From an uncultured Ruminococcus sp. (lineage in GTDB: Bacteria > Bacillota > Clostridia > Oscillospirales > Acutalibacteraceae), in assembly GCA_904393835.1 (NCBI GenBank), contig CAJFNC010000006.1, positions 25,622-89,621 of the forward strand: a stretch of DNA of 64,000 bases. The letters are read 5' to 3'. Under the pieces are notes generated by a model. That model was not told the DNA's origin and did no database searches. It saw only the letters and a program-made list of their open reading frames with translations. The position numbers were made by a program, and so were the translations under genes. Below, in pieces: positions 36,297 to 44,717 of this stretch (position 1 is its first letter; the number at the start of each line of letters is the position of its first letter).

Positions 36297-39062
36297 ATGT
36301 CCCAAGATTATAACTCAACACTTAATCTTCCGAAAACCGACTTCCCAATGCGTGCAGGGCTTCCGAAAAGTGAACCTGTGATGCTTGAAAAATGGGAAAA
36401 AGAAAATATCTATAATGAGCTTATGAAGCTCAACGAGGGTAAACCCTTGTTTGTTCTTCACGACGGACCTCCTTATGCCAACGGCAACATTCATCTTGGT
36501 ACAGCGCTTAATAAAATTCTTAAGGATTTTATTGTCAGATATAAAAATATGGCTGGCTTTAAAGCTCCGTTTGTTCCGGGATGGGATACCCACGGTTTGC
36601 CTACTGAGCTTAAAGCAAGAAAAAAAGCCGGCGTAGGCAGTTCTGCCGACATTTCTCCGCTTGAACTCAGAAAAATGTGCGAAGAATTTGTTAACGAATA
36701 CATTGATGATCAGCGCAACCAGTTTAAGAGACTCGGTGTAATCGGCGAGTGGGATAATCCGTATATTACTCTCACTCATGATTTTGAAGAAGAGCAGATT
36801 AAAATTTTTGCCGAAATGGCTTGCAAAGGCTATATTTATAAAGGCTTAAAGCCTGTTTACTGGTGCCCCGAATGTAAAACTGCTCTTGCAGAAGCTGAAA
36901 TTGAGTACGCAGAAGATCCGTGTCACTCAATTTATGTGAAATTCAATGTAACAGATGACCTCGGCAAATTCTCAGCTATGGGCATTGATCCTAAAAAAGT
37001 TTACTTTGTTATTTGGACTACAACTACCTGGACACTGCCGGGTAACGTTGCAATCTGCGTTGGTCCTTCATTTGATTATGCTATAATCAAGAGCGGCGAT
37101 GAGTATTATGTTATGGCTGAAGAGCTTTACAAAGATGCTATGGAAGCCGCTGAAATTACCGATTATGAAGTTGTCGGTACAATTAAGGGCAGTGAACTTG
37201 AATATATGAAAACAGCTCATCCGTTTATGGACAGAGAATCATTGGTTATCGTTGGTGATCACGTAACTCTCGAAAGCGGTACAGGTTGTGTTCATACAGC
37301 TCCGGGTCATGGTGTAGAAGACTATGATGTATGCCGCAATTATCCCGAAATTCCGATTATTGTGCCCGTTGACGAAAACGGTGTGCTTACCGAAGAAGCA
37401 GGCATGTTTGCGGGACTTAAGACTGAGGATGCAAATAAACCTATTGCCGAACATCTTGAAAAAATCGGTGCTTTATTTGCGCTTAAAAAGATTATCCACC
37501 AGTATCCGCATTGCTGGAGATGTAAACATCCTGTTCTTTTCCGTGCGACAGATCAGTGGTTCTGCTCGGTAGATGATTTTAAAGATGATGCCGTAAAAGC
37601 TATTGACGAAGTTGAATGGATTCCCGGATGGGGTAAAGACAGAATAACATCAATGGTACGTGAAAGAAAAGACTGGTGTATTTCTCGACAGAGAAAATGG
37701 GGTGTACCGATTCCGATTTTCTATTGTGAAGACTGCGGTGAACCGCTTATTGATAAGGAAGCAATGCTTGCAGTTGCAGAATTATTTGGCAAAGAGGGTT
37801 CTAACGCGTGGTTTACATATGAAGCATCAGAAATTCTTCCCTCCGGCACCAAATGTAAAAAATGTGGCTGCACATCATTTACAAAAGAAAAAGATATTAT
37901 GGATGTATGGTTTGACAGCGGTTCATCTCACGCCGCTGTTCTCAAGAAACGTCCTTACCTCAAATGGCCCGCTGACTTGTATCTTGAAGGCGCCGATCAG
38001 TACAGAGGATGGTTCCAGTCATCACTGCTCACTTCTGTTGCTACTATGGGCTCAGCTCCTTATAAAGCTGTTCTTACACACGGCTGGGTAGTTGACGGCA
38101 AGGGAAGAGTTATGCATAAATCACTCGGGAACGGTATTGAGCCGGAAGAAGTTATCAATCAGTATGGCGCTGATGTGTTAAGGCTCTGGGTTGCTTCCTC
38201 AGACTATCATGCCGATATCAGAATTTCCAAAGATATTTTAAAACAGCTTTCTGAGTCTTACAGAAAAATCAGAAATACAGCAAGATATATTCTCGGCAAT
38301 ATTTCTGACTTTAATCCCGATACCGATATGGTTTCATATGACAAATTGCTTCCTATTGACAAATGGGCAATTGTTAAGCTCAATAGCCTTATTCATAAGG
38401 TAAAAGATGCTTATGAAAATTATGACTTCCATATTGTTTACCACAGCATTCATAATTTCTGCGTAGTTGATATGTCAAACTTCTACCTTGACGTTCTCAA
38501 GGACAGACTTTATACGGAAAAAGCAGACAGCGAATCAAGAAGAGCTGCTCAGACGGCTATATATGTAATTCTTAATGTTATGACAAGAATGATTGCTCCA
38601 ATTCTTGCTTACACATCTGACGAAATCTGGCAGTATATGCCTCACTCATCTGCAGATAACGCAAAACATGTGCTCTTTAACGAAATGCCTGAAAAGATTG
38701 AATTAAAGGTTGAAGACGGCTTTATGGAATTCTGGGATGAGATTCATGAATTGAGAGATGATGTCAAAAAGTCGCTTGAAACATTTATCAAAGACAAAAC
38801 AATCAAGAGTTCGCTTGAATCTAAGGTTGTTCTTTCTGCCGGCGGCTCTAAATTAGATTTTCTCAAAAAGGCTGAAAATGAGCTTGCTGCGGTATTTATA
38901 GTTTCTGAAGTTGAAGTTAAAGACAACAGTGGTGAGCTTGAAATTGAAATTCAAAAGGCTGAAGGCGAGAAATGCGAAAGATGTTGGGTTATCAGCAAAA
39001 CTGTCGGTCAGAACCCGGAACATCCTACAATTTGCTCACGCTGCTGTGAAAATTTAAAATAA
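36297..39062 (+). CDS. ileS: Isoleucyl-tRNA synthetase
   Basis: Class I synthetase for tRNA-Ile. The HIGH motif is PPYANGNIHLGTALNK near residue 61. The editing domain follows (WTTTTWTLPGNVAICV; TGCVHTAPGHG). The catalytic C-terminal loop reads VMHKSLGN instead of KMSKSLGN. A Cys4 zinc site is at the C terminus (CERCWV...CSRCC). I choose ATG 36297 eight bases after GGAGAGAG (921 aa), not 36279, which lies before the SD. No T-box leader is seen. Expression probably follows the divIVA run. Confidence 0.96.
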   Translation: MSQDYNSTLNLPKTDFPMRAGLPKSEPVMLEKWEKENIYNELMKLNEGKPLFVLHDGPPYANGNIHLGTALNKILKDFIVRYKNMAGFKAPFVPGWDTHGLPTELKARKKAGVGSSADISPLELRKMCEEFVNEYIDDQRNQFKRLGVIGEWDNPYITLTHDFEEEQIKIFAEMACKGYIYKGLKPVYWCPECKTALAEAEIEYAEDPCHSIYVKFNVTDDLGKFSAMGIDPKKVYFVIWTTTTWTLPGNVAICVGPSFDYAIIKSGDEYYVMAEELYKDAMEAAEITDYEVVGTIKGSELEYMKTAHPFMDRESLVIVGDHVTLESGTGCVHTAPGHGVEDYDVCRNYPEIPIIVPVDENGVLTEEAGMFAGLKTEDANKPIAEHLEKIGALFALKKIIHQYPHCWRCKHPVLFRATDQWFCSVDDFKDDAVKAIDEVEWIPGWGKDRITSMVRERKDWCISRQRKWGVPIPIFYCEDCGEPLIDKEAMLAVAELFGKEGSNAWFTYEASEILPSGTKCKKCGCTSFTKEKDIMDVWFDSGSSHAAVLKKRPYLKWPADLYLEGADQYRGWFQSSLLTSVATMGSAPYKAVLTHGWVVDGKGRVMHKSLGNGIEPEEVINQYGADVLRLWVASSDYHADIRISKDILKQLSESYRKIRNTARYILGNISDFNPDTDMVSYDKLLPIDKWAIVKLNSLIHKVKDAYENYDFHIVYHSIHNFCVVDMSNFYLDVLKDRLYTEKADSESRRAAQTAIYVILNVMTRMIAPILAYTSDEIWQYMPHSSADNAKHVLFNEMPEKIELKVEDGFMEFWDEIHELRDDVKKSLETFIKDKTIKSSLESKVVLSAGGSKLDFLKKAENELAAVFIVSEVEVKDNSGELEIEIQKAEGEKCERCWVISKTVGQNPEHPTICSRCCENLK

Positions 39063-39071
39063 TTTGATATT

Positions 39072-39102
39072 ATAAATCGGTGTGTTATCCACACCGATTT
39101 AT
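39072..39102 (+). terminator. Perfect 13-bp hairpin between ileS and lspA
   Basis: ATAAATCGGTGTG (39072-39084) pairs without mismatch with CACACCGATTTAT (39090-39102) around a TTATC loop. No clean T-tract follows on the plus strand, so it may be a weak terminator, a processing site or an mRNA stabiliser. It ends 8 bases before the lspA SD. Confidence 0.55.
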
Positions 39103-39120
39103 ATCTGTTCGGAGGTTTTT

Positions 39121-39612
39121 ATGCCAATTATAGCATTGATTATCGGAATAGCAATTGCGGCTGTTGACCAAATAATCAAATATTTTATATCCATATATTT
39201 GCAGCCTGTCGGTTCAATTACGGTTATTGATAACCTTTTAAACCTCACATATGTGGAAAACAGGGGAGTTGCCTTTGGTATGTTTTCTGATATGCGTTGG
39301 ATTTTTGTTGCAGTTACAGTGATACTTATTATAGCTGTAGTTGCGGTTATGTTTGTTAAAAGGCCTAAAAGCAAGATGTTCTACTTGTCTGTTGCGCTGA
39401 TTGTAGGTGGTGGAATAGGCAATTTGATTGACAGAATTTTTTATGGGTACGTAATCGACTATTTAAGCCTTTCGTTCTTTCCTCCCGTGTGTAATTTTGC
39501 CGATTATTGCATTACTATAGGTACAATTCTTCTGATTATTTATCTCTTCTTTTTCACTGATATTCTTTCAAGCGATAAAAACAAGAAAAAGAAAGAGAAT
39601 GTTGAACTATGA
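39121..39612 (+). CDS. lspA: Lipoprotein signal peptidase (signal peptidase II)
   Basis: Integral membrane aspartyl protease that removes signal peptides from diacylglyceryl-modified prolipoproteins. It has four predicted membrane segments. The catalytic Asp pair is in GNLIDRI (about 103) and NFADYCI (about 127). Other conserved parts are LTYVENRGVAFG and VDQIIKY. The track start at 39082 lies in the upstream hairpin. ATG 39121 follows CGGAGG and gives 163 aa, the usual size. lspA-rluD order and overlap (ATGA) are standard. Confidence 0.95.
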   Translation: MPIIALIIGIAIAAVDQIIKYFISIYLQPVGSITVIDNLLNLTYVENRGVAFGMFSDMRWIFVAVTVILIIAVVAVMFVKRPKSKMFYLSVALIVGGGIGNLIDRIFYGYVIDYLSLSFFPPVCNFADYCITIGTILLIIYLFFFTDILSSDKNKKKKENVEL

Positions 39613-40526
39613 AAGAATATAAACTAGTTTGTACTGAATCAATGCGTGTTGATAAATATGTTGCCGGATCAGGCGAAATTAACCTATCACGCAGTGCTGC
39701 AGCATTGTTAATTGACGAAGGGAAAGTTACAGTCAACGGAAAAACAGTAAACAAAAAATACAAACTTTCAATAAACGACGTAATTGATATTTGTATTCCA
39801 GACCCCGTGCCATATGAAGCAAAGGCAGAAAATATTCCGCTCGACATTGTGTATGAAGATGATGATTTGCTTGTTGTAAACAAGCCAAAGGGGATGGTGG
39901 TTCATCCTGCTGCCGGCAACTATAACGGCACGCTTGTTAACGCTTTGCTCTATCATTGCGGTGACAGCCTATCCGGAATTAACGGAGTTTTACGGCCGGG
40001 AATAGTTCACCGGATTGATAAGGACACAAGCGGACTTTTAATCGTAGCAAAAAACGATTTTGCTCACACTCATTTGGCGGAACAAATTAAAAATCATTCT
40101 TTTACCAGAGAATATCAAGCAATAGCAGTAGGCAATATAAAGGATGAAAACGGTACTGTTGACGCCCCGATCGGCAGAAATCCCAATGACCGCAAAAAAA
40201 TGTGCGTTACGTCAAAGAACAGCAAAAACGCAGTCACACACTATTCTGTTATTGCAAGATATAAGGGTTATACCCATATAAAATGTGTGCTTGAAACAGG
40301 CAGAACACACCAAATCAGGGTGCATATGGCATATATAGGACATCCAATATCAGGTGATAAGGTCTATGGCTTAAAAAGTGAGAAAGTCGATTTTGAAGGT
40401 CAATGCCTTCATGCAGGGAAAATAGGCTTTATTCATCCTGCAACAAATGAGTATCTTGAGTTTAATGCTGACTTACCTGCTTATTTTAAAAAATATCTTC
40501 AAAAACTCAGTAATATTTCAAATTAG
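39609..40526 (+). CDS. rluD: RluA/RluD family 23S rRNA pseudouridine synthase
   Basis: Isomerises uridines in rRNA. An N-terminal S4 domain (about 1-75) precedes the catalytic domain, whose motif HRIDKDTSGLLIVAKND contains the catalytic Asp. GRTHQIRVHMAYIGHPI is near the C terminus. The 305-residue length matches B. subtilis YlyB/RluD-type proteins next to lspA. Exact target positions are not inferable, so the symbol is by family. Confidence 0.92.
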   Translation: MKEYKLVCTESMRVDKYVAGSGEINLSRSAAALLIDEGKVTVNGKTVNKKYKLSINDVIDICIPDPVPYEAKAENIPLDIVYEDDDLLVVNKPKGMVVHPAAGNYNGTLVNALLYHCGDSLSGINGVLRPGIVHRIDKDTSGLLIVAKNDFAHTHLAEQIKNHSFTREYQAIAVGNIKDENGTVDAPIGRNPNDRKKMCVTSKNSKNAVTHYSVIARYKGYTHIKCVLETGRTHQIRVHMAYIGHPISGDKVYGLKSEKVDFEGQCLHAGKIGFIHPATNEYLEFNADLPAYFKKYLQKLSNISN

Positions 40527-40562
40527 TAATACAATAAAATTTTATATTTTTCCAAAAAAGAC

Positions 40563-40591
40563 TTGCATTATTAATTATAATATGTTATTAT
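40563..40591 (+). promoter_or_regulatory. Probable promoter of rplS
   Basis: TTGCAT (40563-40568), 17 bases, TATTAT (40586-40591). Transcription would start at about 40598, right at the first base of the leader stem. Confidence 0.62.
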
Positions 40592-40597
40592 ATATAG

Positions 40598-40710
40598 GCA
40601 TTTGATACCGTCGTACTCTCGACGCGATCAAATAACGGCAAAGCCGTCATTTTGAAGCTGATAGTCCGCTGCCATATGGTATGAATATCGGGAAAAATAG
40701 GAGGATTATT
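40598..40710 (+). ncRNA. Structured rplS leader, putative L19 leader
   Basis: The leader begins with ATTTGAT (40600-40606) pairing with ATCAAAT (40627-40633), enclosing CGTCG/CGACG. A second hairpin ACGGC-AAA-GCCGT lies at 40635-40647, and a CCATATGG palindrome at 40672-40679. Firmicutes rplS genes often carry an L19 leader thought to mediate autoregulation. Assignment is by position and structure. I cannot test covariance. Confidence 0.55.
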
Positions 40711-41058
40711 ATGGACGCATTAAAAGCAATTGCAGCTGACTCAGTAAAAGAGACTACTCCTGAGTTCAGCGTGGGTGATACTGTAAAAGTATCAGTAAAC
40801 ATTCGTGAAGGCGAAAGAGAAAGAATTCAGATGTTCGAAGGTACAGTTATTGCTAAAAAAGGTAGCGGCGTAGCTGAGACTTTTACTGTAAGACGTGTAG
40901 CTTACGGTGTTGGTGTTGAAAGAGTATTCCCTCTCCATTCACCCAACGTTAAGGACATCCAGGTTGTTCGTTACGGTAAAGTTCGCAGAAGTAAGCTCTA
41001 CTATCTCCGTGACAGAGTTGGTAAGGCTGCTAAAGTTAAGGAACAGATTCGTAAGTAA
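40711..41058 (+). CDS. rplS: 50S ribosomal protein L19
   Basis: Sits at the interface of the 30S and 50S subunits. The protein has [24 protein letters not shown] and the C-terminal [21 protein letters not shown], diagnostic of L19. ATG 40711 after AGGAGG is used (115 aa). The track start 40681 precedes the SD. Expressed from its own promoter and leader, closed by a terminator. Confidence 0.97.
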   Translation: MDALKAIAADSVKETTPEFSVGDTVKVSVNIREGERERIQMFEGTVIAKKGSGVAETFTVRRVAYGVGVERVFPLHSPNVKDIQVVRYGKVRRSKLYYLRDRVGKAAKVKEQIRK

Positions 41059-41073
41059 TTTTTTAATCAGTCC

Positions 41074-41103
41074 AAAAAGGGAACTTCTTAAGTTCCCTTT
41101 TTT
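41074..41103 (+). terminator. Intrinsic terminator after rplS
   Basis: AAAAAGGGAACTT (41074-41086) pairs with AAGTTCCCTTTTT (41090-41102) with a three-base loop. The AAAAA/TTTTT ends could let it work in both directions. Confidence 0.85.
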
Positions 41104-41128
41104 ACTATTATCTTAGCAGGTGAATAAA

Positions 41129-41797
41129 TTGAGCGATAAAAATACTCTACTGGATGATAACGAAATGAATATAAGCGGAACGGATATTGCGGAAGAAAGT
41201 TCTGAAGATTCAGACGTTATCACTCACGATGACAATGGGATCATTAAATTTGAGGCGCAAAATTCAGAGGGTGGAGTAGCAGGATTTTACGACTGGATAC
41301 GGTGCTTGATTTTTGCAATTTCCGTAGTTGTAATTTGTTTGACTTTTGTTTTCCGTTTGGTTGACGTTGAGGGACCTTCAATGGATAATACCCTTGCTTC
41401 TAAGGACAAGGTAATTGTTACGAACTTTGCATATACTCCCAAAGACAACGATATTGTTGTAATATCACATGGTGCAGAATATTCAAAGCCGATTATTAAG
41501 AGAATAATTGCTACAGAGGGACAGTCAGTTAAACTTGATTACGAAAACGACAGAATAATCGTTGACGGAGTTGTTATTGATGAGCCTTATATCGAAGGTA
41601 CAACCTTCAGCGGTAAATACGGCGATAATGAAATTCCGGATGTAATTCCCGAAGGCAAAGTTTTTGTTTTGGGTGATAACAGAAGAGTTTCACTTGACAG
41701 CAGATATCAGGAAATCGGTTTGATTGACGAAGAGAATATTATCGGTAAAGCTCAATTTGTTGTATTTCCGTTCAGCGAGTTCGGTTATCTCTATTAA
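41129..41797 (+). CDS. lepB: Signal peptidase I
   Basis: Serine/lysine protease that cleaves secretory signal peptides outside the membrane. An acidic cytoplasmic tail of ~50 residues precedes a single transmembrane segment (CLIFAISVVVICLTFVF). The catalytic Ser is in EGPSMDNTL and the Lys in IKRIIATEGQSV, with GDNRRVSLDSR as box E. The track GTG 41120 overlaps the SD AGCAGGTGA. TTG 41129 (222 aa) is better spaced. Followed by a strong terminator. Confidence 0.93.
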   Translation: MSDKNTLLDDNEMNISGTDIAEESSEDSDVITHDDNGIIKFEAQNSEGGVAGFYDWIRCLIFAISVVVICLTFVFRLVDVEGPSMDNTLASKDKVIVTNFAYTPKDNDIVVISHGAEYSKPIIKRIIATEGQSVKLDYENDRIIVDGVVIDEPYIEGTTFSGKYGDNEIPDVIPEGKVFVLGDNRRVSLDSRYQEIGLIDEENIIGKAQFVVFPFSEFGYLY

Positions 41798-41813
41798 GAT
41801 TATGTATTGTATT

Positions 41814-41855
41814 AAGCTTGTTTCTGTTTTATATATAGAAACAAGCTTATTTTTT
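41814..41855 (+). terminator. Intrinsic terminator after lepB
   Basis: AAGCTTGTTTCT (41814-41825) pairs perfectly with AGAAACAAGCTT (41837-41848) and is followed by ATTTTTT. Confidence 0.88.
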
Positions 41856-41882
41856 AAATAGTAAGTAGTAAGGGGTGTATTT

Positions 41883-42755
41883 ATGAGTGAAATGCAAAAC
41901 ATTCAATGGTTTCCGGGACATATGACCAAAACGAAGCGTCAAATTCAGGCGAGCCTTAAGCTTGTTGACGCTGTTGCCGAAATCATTGACGCACGAATAC
42001 CTGTAAGCAGCAGGAATCCTGATTTATCTAAACTTATTCAAAACAAACCCCGTGTAATTTTAATGAATAAGTGCGATATGGCAAATAAAACTGCAACTAA
42101 AATGTGGATTGATTATTTTGACAAGCAAGGAATAACAGCAATAGCAGTTGATTGCAAAAGCGGACGCGGCTTAAATAAATTTACACCTGCTGTTACAAAA
42201 GTGATGAGCAAGCGTATTGAACAGTTAAAATCCAAGGGTATGGTAAATCCGACAATAAGAATTATGATTGTCGGTATTCCTAACGTCGGAAAATCATCTT
42301 TTATCAATAAGGTAGCAAAACACAACAGAGCAAAAGTAGAAGACAGACCGGGCGTTACAAGAGGTAATCAGTGGTACACCATTGCAAAAAATCTTGAAAT
42401 GCTTGACACTCCGGGTGTTCTTTGGCCTAAATTTGATGATCGTCTTGTCGGTGAACGACTTGCAATTACCGGTGCTGTAAAAGATCAGATTCTTGACATA
42501 GAATTGTTGGCGGTAAGACTGCTTGATTTTCTGAAAAAATTAAAGCCCGAAGATTTTATCGCTCGTTTTAAGCTTGAAGATATTGATATTGACAATTATG
42601 ATTCATTTGATTTATTATATCTTGTCGGCAAAAAAAGAGGTATGCTTGTGTCCGGAGGGGAAGTTAATACAGAAAGAGCGGCAATAATGCTTCTTGATGA
42701 ATTCAGAGCGGCAAAACTCGGCCGTATCACGATGGAAATGCCTTATGGAGGATAA
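41883..42755 (+). CDS. rbgA: Ribosome biogenesis GTPase RbgA (YlqF)
   Basis: Circularly permuted GTPase needed for late 50S assembly. The motif order G4-G1-G3 is visible: MNKCDM near residue 60, GIPNVGKSSFINK near 134 and DTPGVLWP near 178. The N terminus (IQWFPGHMTKTKRQI) is typical. 290 aa. rplS-lepB-rbgA-rnhB is a conserved Firmicutes order, and rnhB follows with its SD in the last codons of this gene. Confidence 0.95.
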   Translation: MSEMQNIQWFPGHMTKTKRQIQASLKLVDAVAEIIDARIPVSSRNPDLSKLIQNKPRVILMNKCDMANKTATKMWIDYFDKQGITAIAVDCKSGRGLNKFTPAVTKVMSKRIEQLKSKGMVNPTIRIMIVGIPNVGKSSFINKVAKHNRAKVEDRPGVTRGNQWYTIAKNLEMLDTPGVLWPKFDDRLVGERLAITGAVKDQILDIELLAVRLLDFLKKLKPEDFIARFKLEDIDIDNYDSFDLLYLVGKKRGMLVSGGEVNTERAAIMLLDEFRAAKLGRITMEMPYGG

Positions 42756-42756
42756 T

Positions 42757-43377
42757 ATGGAATGGCTTGAATATGAAAACGAAGCATATGCTAAGGGATA
42801 TAGTGCTGTTTGCGGAGTTGACGAAGCAGGAAGAGGACCACTTGCAGGTCCTGTGTGTGCGGCTGCGGTTATTTTGCCGCAAAATACAGTTATTGATGGT
42901 GTAAATGATTCTAAAAAGCTAAGTGAAAAAAAGCGTGAGGCTCTTTTTGATGTTATAAAATCTAAAGCCATTTCATATTGTGTATCGTATGCGAGCGTTG
43001 AAGAAATTGAAAGTATGAATATTCTTAACGCAACAATGCTTGCAATGCAAAGAGCAGTTGCGGGACTTGATGTCAAAGCAGATTACGCCATGATTGACGG
43101 CAACAAAGTGCTTGATTTAAATATTGACTGCGAAAGCATAGTTAAGGGTGATGCTAAGTCAATGTCAATAGCTTGTGCATCAATTCTTGCAAAGGTATCA
43201 AGAGACAGACTTTTATATGAATATGCCGAAAAATATCCAGAATATCATTTTGAAAAACATAAAGGTTACGGCACGGCGTTGCATAGGGAAATGCTTCAAA
43301 AATACGGGCCGTGTCCTATACACAGAATCAGCTTTTTAGGTAAGATAATAAAAAATGAAACTGACACCGCAACGTAA
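42757..43377 (+). CDS. rnhB: Ribonuclease HII
   Basis: Removes ribonucleotides from DNA and RNA primers. Catalytic acids are in GVDEAGRGPLAGPV (Asp-Glu), AMIDGNKVLD (Asp) and near SIACASILAKVSRD. The C terminus has YPEYHFEKHKGYGT. The track extends back into rbgA (42694). ATG 42757 after GGAGG gives 206 aa, the family length. Confidence 0.96.
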   Translation: MEWLEYENEAYAKGYSAVCGVDEAGRGPLAGPVCAAAVILPQNTVIDGVNDSKKLSEKKREALFDVIKSKAISYCVSYASVEEIESMNILNATMLAMQRAVAGLDVKADYAMIDGNKVLDLNIDCESIVKGDAKSMSIACASILAKVSRDRLLYEYAEKYPEYHFEKHKGYGTALHREMLQKYGPCPIHRISFLGKIIKNETDTAT

Positions 43378-43747
43378 AAAAGGAAATATAGGAGAGGAAT
43401 ACGCAGCCAAATATTTAAAAAAACAAGGATATAAAATCCTTGGAAGGAATTATTTAAAGCCGTACGGAGAAATAGACATAATTGCAAGCTATAGAGAATA
43501 TATTGTCTTTGTTGAAGTAAAAACACGGCATGAAAATTCAGTAATAGCAGGAACACAGGCTGTAAACAGAATAAAACAACAGCGTATAATAAAGGCGGCA
43601 TCGTCATTTTACAGCGAAAACAAACTGGATTGCAATTGCAGGTTTGATGTTTGTGAGGTAATTATTGATGCTGAAAAACTAAAGCCGATAAAATGTATCC
43701 ATATTAAAAATGCTTTTATGCAGGAGGGTGACTATGCACCTCTTTGA
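43355..43747 (+). CDS. YraN/UPF0102 family nuclease-fold protein
   Basis: A 130-residue PD-(D/E)XK-fold protein with GNIGEEYAAKYLKKQGYKIL, YGEIDIIA and VFVEVKTR, which make up the typical nuclease core (E, D, E-x-K). The usual position after rnhB supports the assignment. Cellular function remains poorly known. Overlaps rnhB by 23 bases and the next gene by 14, which suggests tight coupling. Confidence 0.9.
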   Translation: MKLTPQRKKGNIGEEYAAKYLKKQGYKILGRNYLKPYGEIDIIASYREYIVFVEVKTRHENSVIAGTQAVNRIKQQRIIKAASSFYSENKLDCNCRFDVCEVIIDAEKLKPIKCIHIKNAFMQEGDYAPL

Positions 43748-44675
43748 TTTACATTGTGACACGCTCTATAAAGCGGTTAATGGCAAAAGTTCCTTAAATT
43801 GCTCCGAGTATGACGTACAAATAAACCCATATGATATATTTAAAACAAAATTACAGTGTTATGCTGTTTGGCTTTCTGATGAATTAAGCGGAGAGGATGC
43901 CGAAAAAGTTTTTTTTAAGGCTGCAAAGCTTATAAAATCAGAGTGTGCACGTTTAAATATTCCTTTAATATTTCCTGGTGAAAAAATTAAAGAAAGTTTT
44001 TATAATAATACTTATTCGGCATTTTTCACAGTCGAAAACGCCCTTGCGTTAAACGGAAAGCTTGAGAATGTAGAAAAATTTTCTCAGTTTGGAGTCAGAA
44101 TGATGACACTTACTTGGAATGCCGAAAATCAGATAGGCGGCGGAGCCGATGACGAAGCGAACAGCGGACTGACAAAGTTCGGCAAAGACGTAATCAGGGA
44201 AATGGAACGCTGCAATATGGTTGTTGATATCTCTCACGCGTGCGATAAACTGTTTTACGATGTAGCACAATTTGCAAAAAAGCCTTTTGTTGCATCTCAT
44301 TCTAATTCAAGAACTATTACGAATCACAGACGTAACTTGACTGATGAACAGTTTAAATTAATTGTTAAAAATAAAGGTCTTGTCGGTTTAAATTTCTGCA
44401 AATATTTTTTGAATAATGATTCGGACAAAGCCTCAATTGATGATATCTTACGGCATACGGAACATTTTTTATCTTTAGGCGGAGAAGACGTACTTTGCTT
44501 TGGAAGCGATTTTGACGGTTGTGATTTACCGAATGATATTTCTTCTAACGAAAATATGTGTCAAATTTACGAGAAATTTTTGCGAAGTAACGTCAAAGAG
44601 AGCATAATCCGAAAGATTTTTTACGAAAATGCAGTTAATTTCTTCGAAAACTTTGACAATCTGCGAATTATGTAG
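43734..44675 (+). CDS. M19 family membrane dipeptidase-like metallopeptidase
   Basis: Renal-dipeptidase-type TIM barrel (313 aa from ATG 43734 after GGAGGGTGA; the track start 43710 is upstream of the SD). The metal site begins with LFDLHCDTLYKA (HxD), with VENALALNGKLE providing the bridging Glu region. MVVDISHACDK and VASHSNSRTITNHRRNL supply the two His, and FGSDFDGCD the Asp. Bacterial members cleave dipeptides, including ones with D-residues. No signal peptide, so cytoplasmic. Confidence 0.9.
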   Translation: MHLFDLHCDTLYKAVNGKSSLNCSEYDVQINPYDIFKTKLQCYAVWLSDELSGEDAEKVFFKAAKLIKSECARLNIPLIFPGEKIKESFYNNTYSAFFTVENALALNGKLENVEKFSQFGVRMMTLTWNAENQIGGGADDEANSGLTKFGKDVIREMERCNMVVDISHACDKLFYDVAQFAKKPFVASHSNSRTITNHRRNLTDEQFKLIVKNKGLVGLNFCKYFLNNDSDKASIDDILRHTEHFLSLGGEDVLCFGSDFDGCDLPNDISSNENMCQIYEKFLRSNVKESIIRKIFYENAVNFFENFDNLRIM

Positions 44676-44717
44676 TAAAATATTTGATGTTTAAAGCTAA
44701 TTGAAAGGAAGATTTCA

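Noticed and set aside
36315-36779. 154-aa minus-strand ORF opposite ileS
   Set aside because: Shadow of the HIGH-containing region of ileS with no independent signals.
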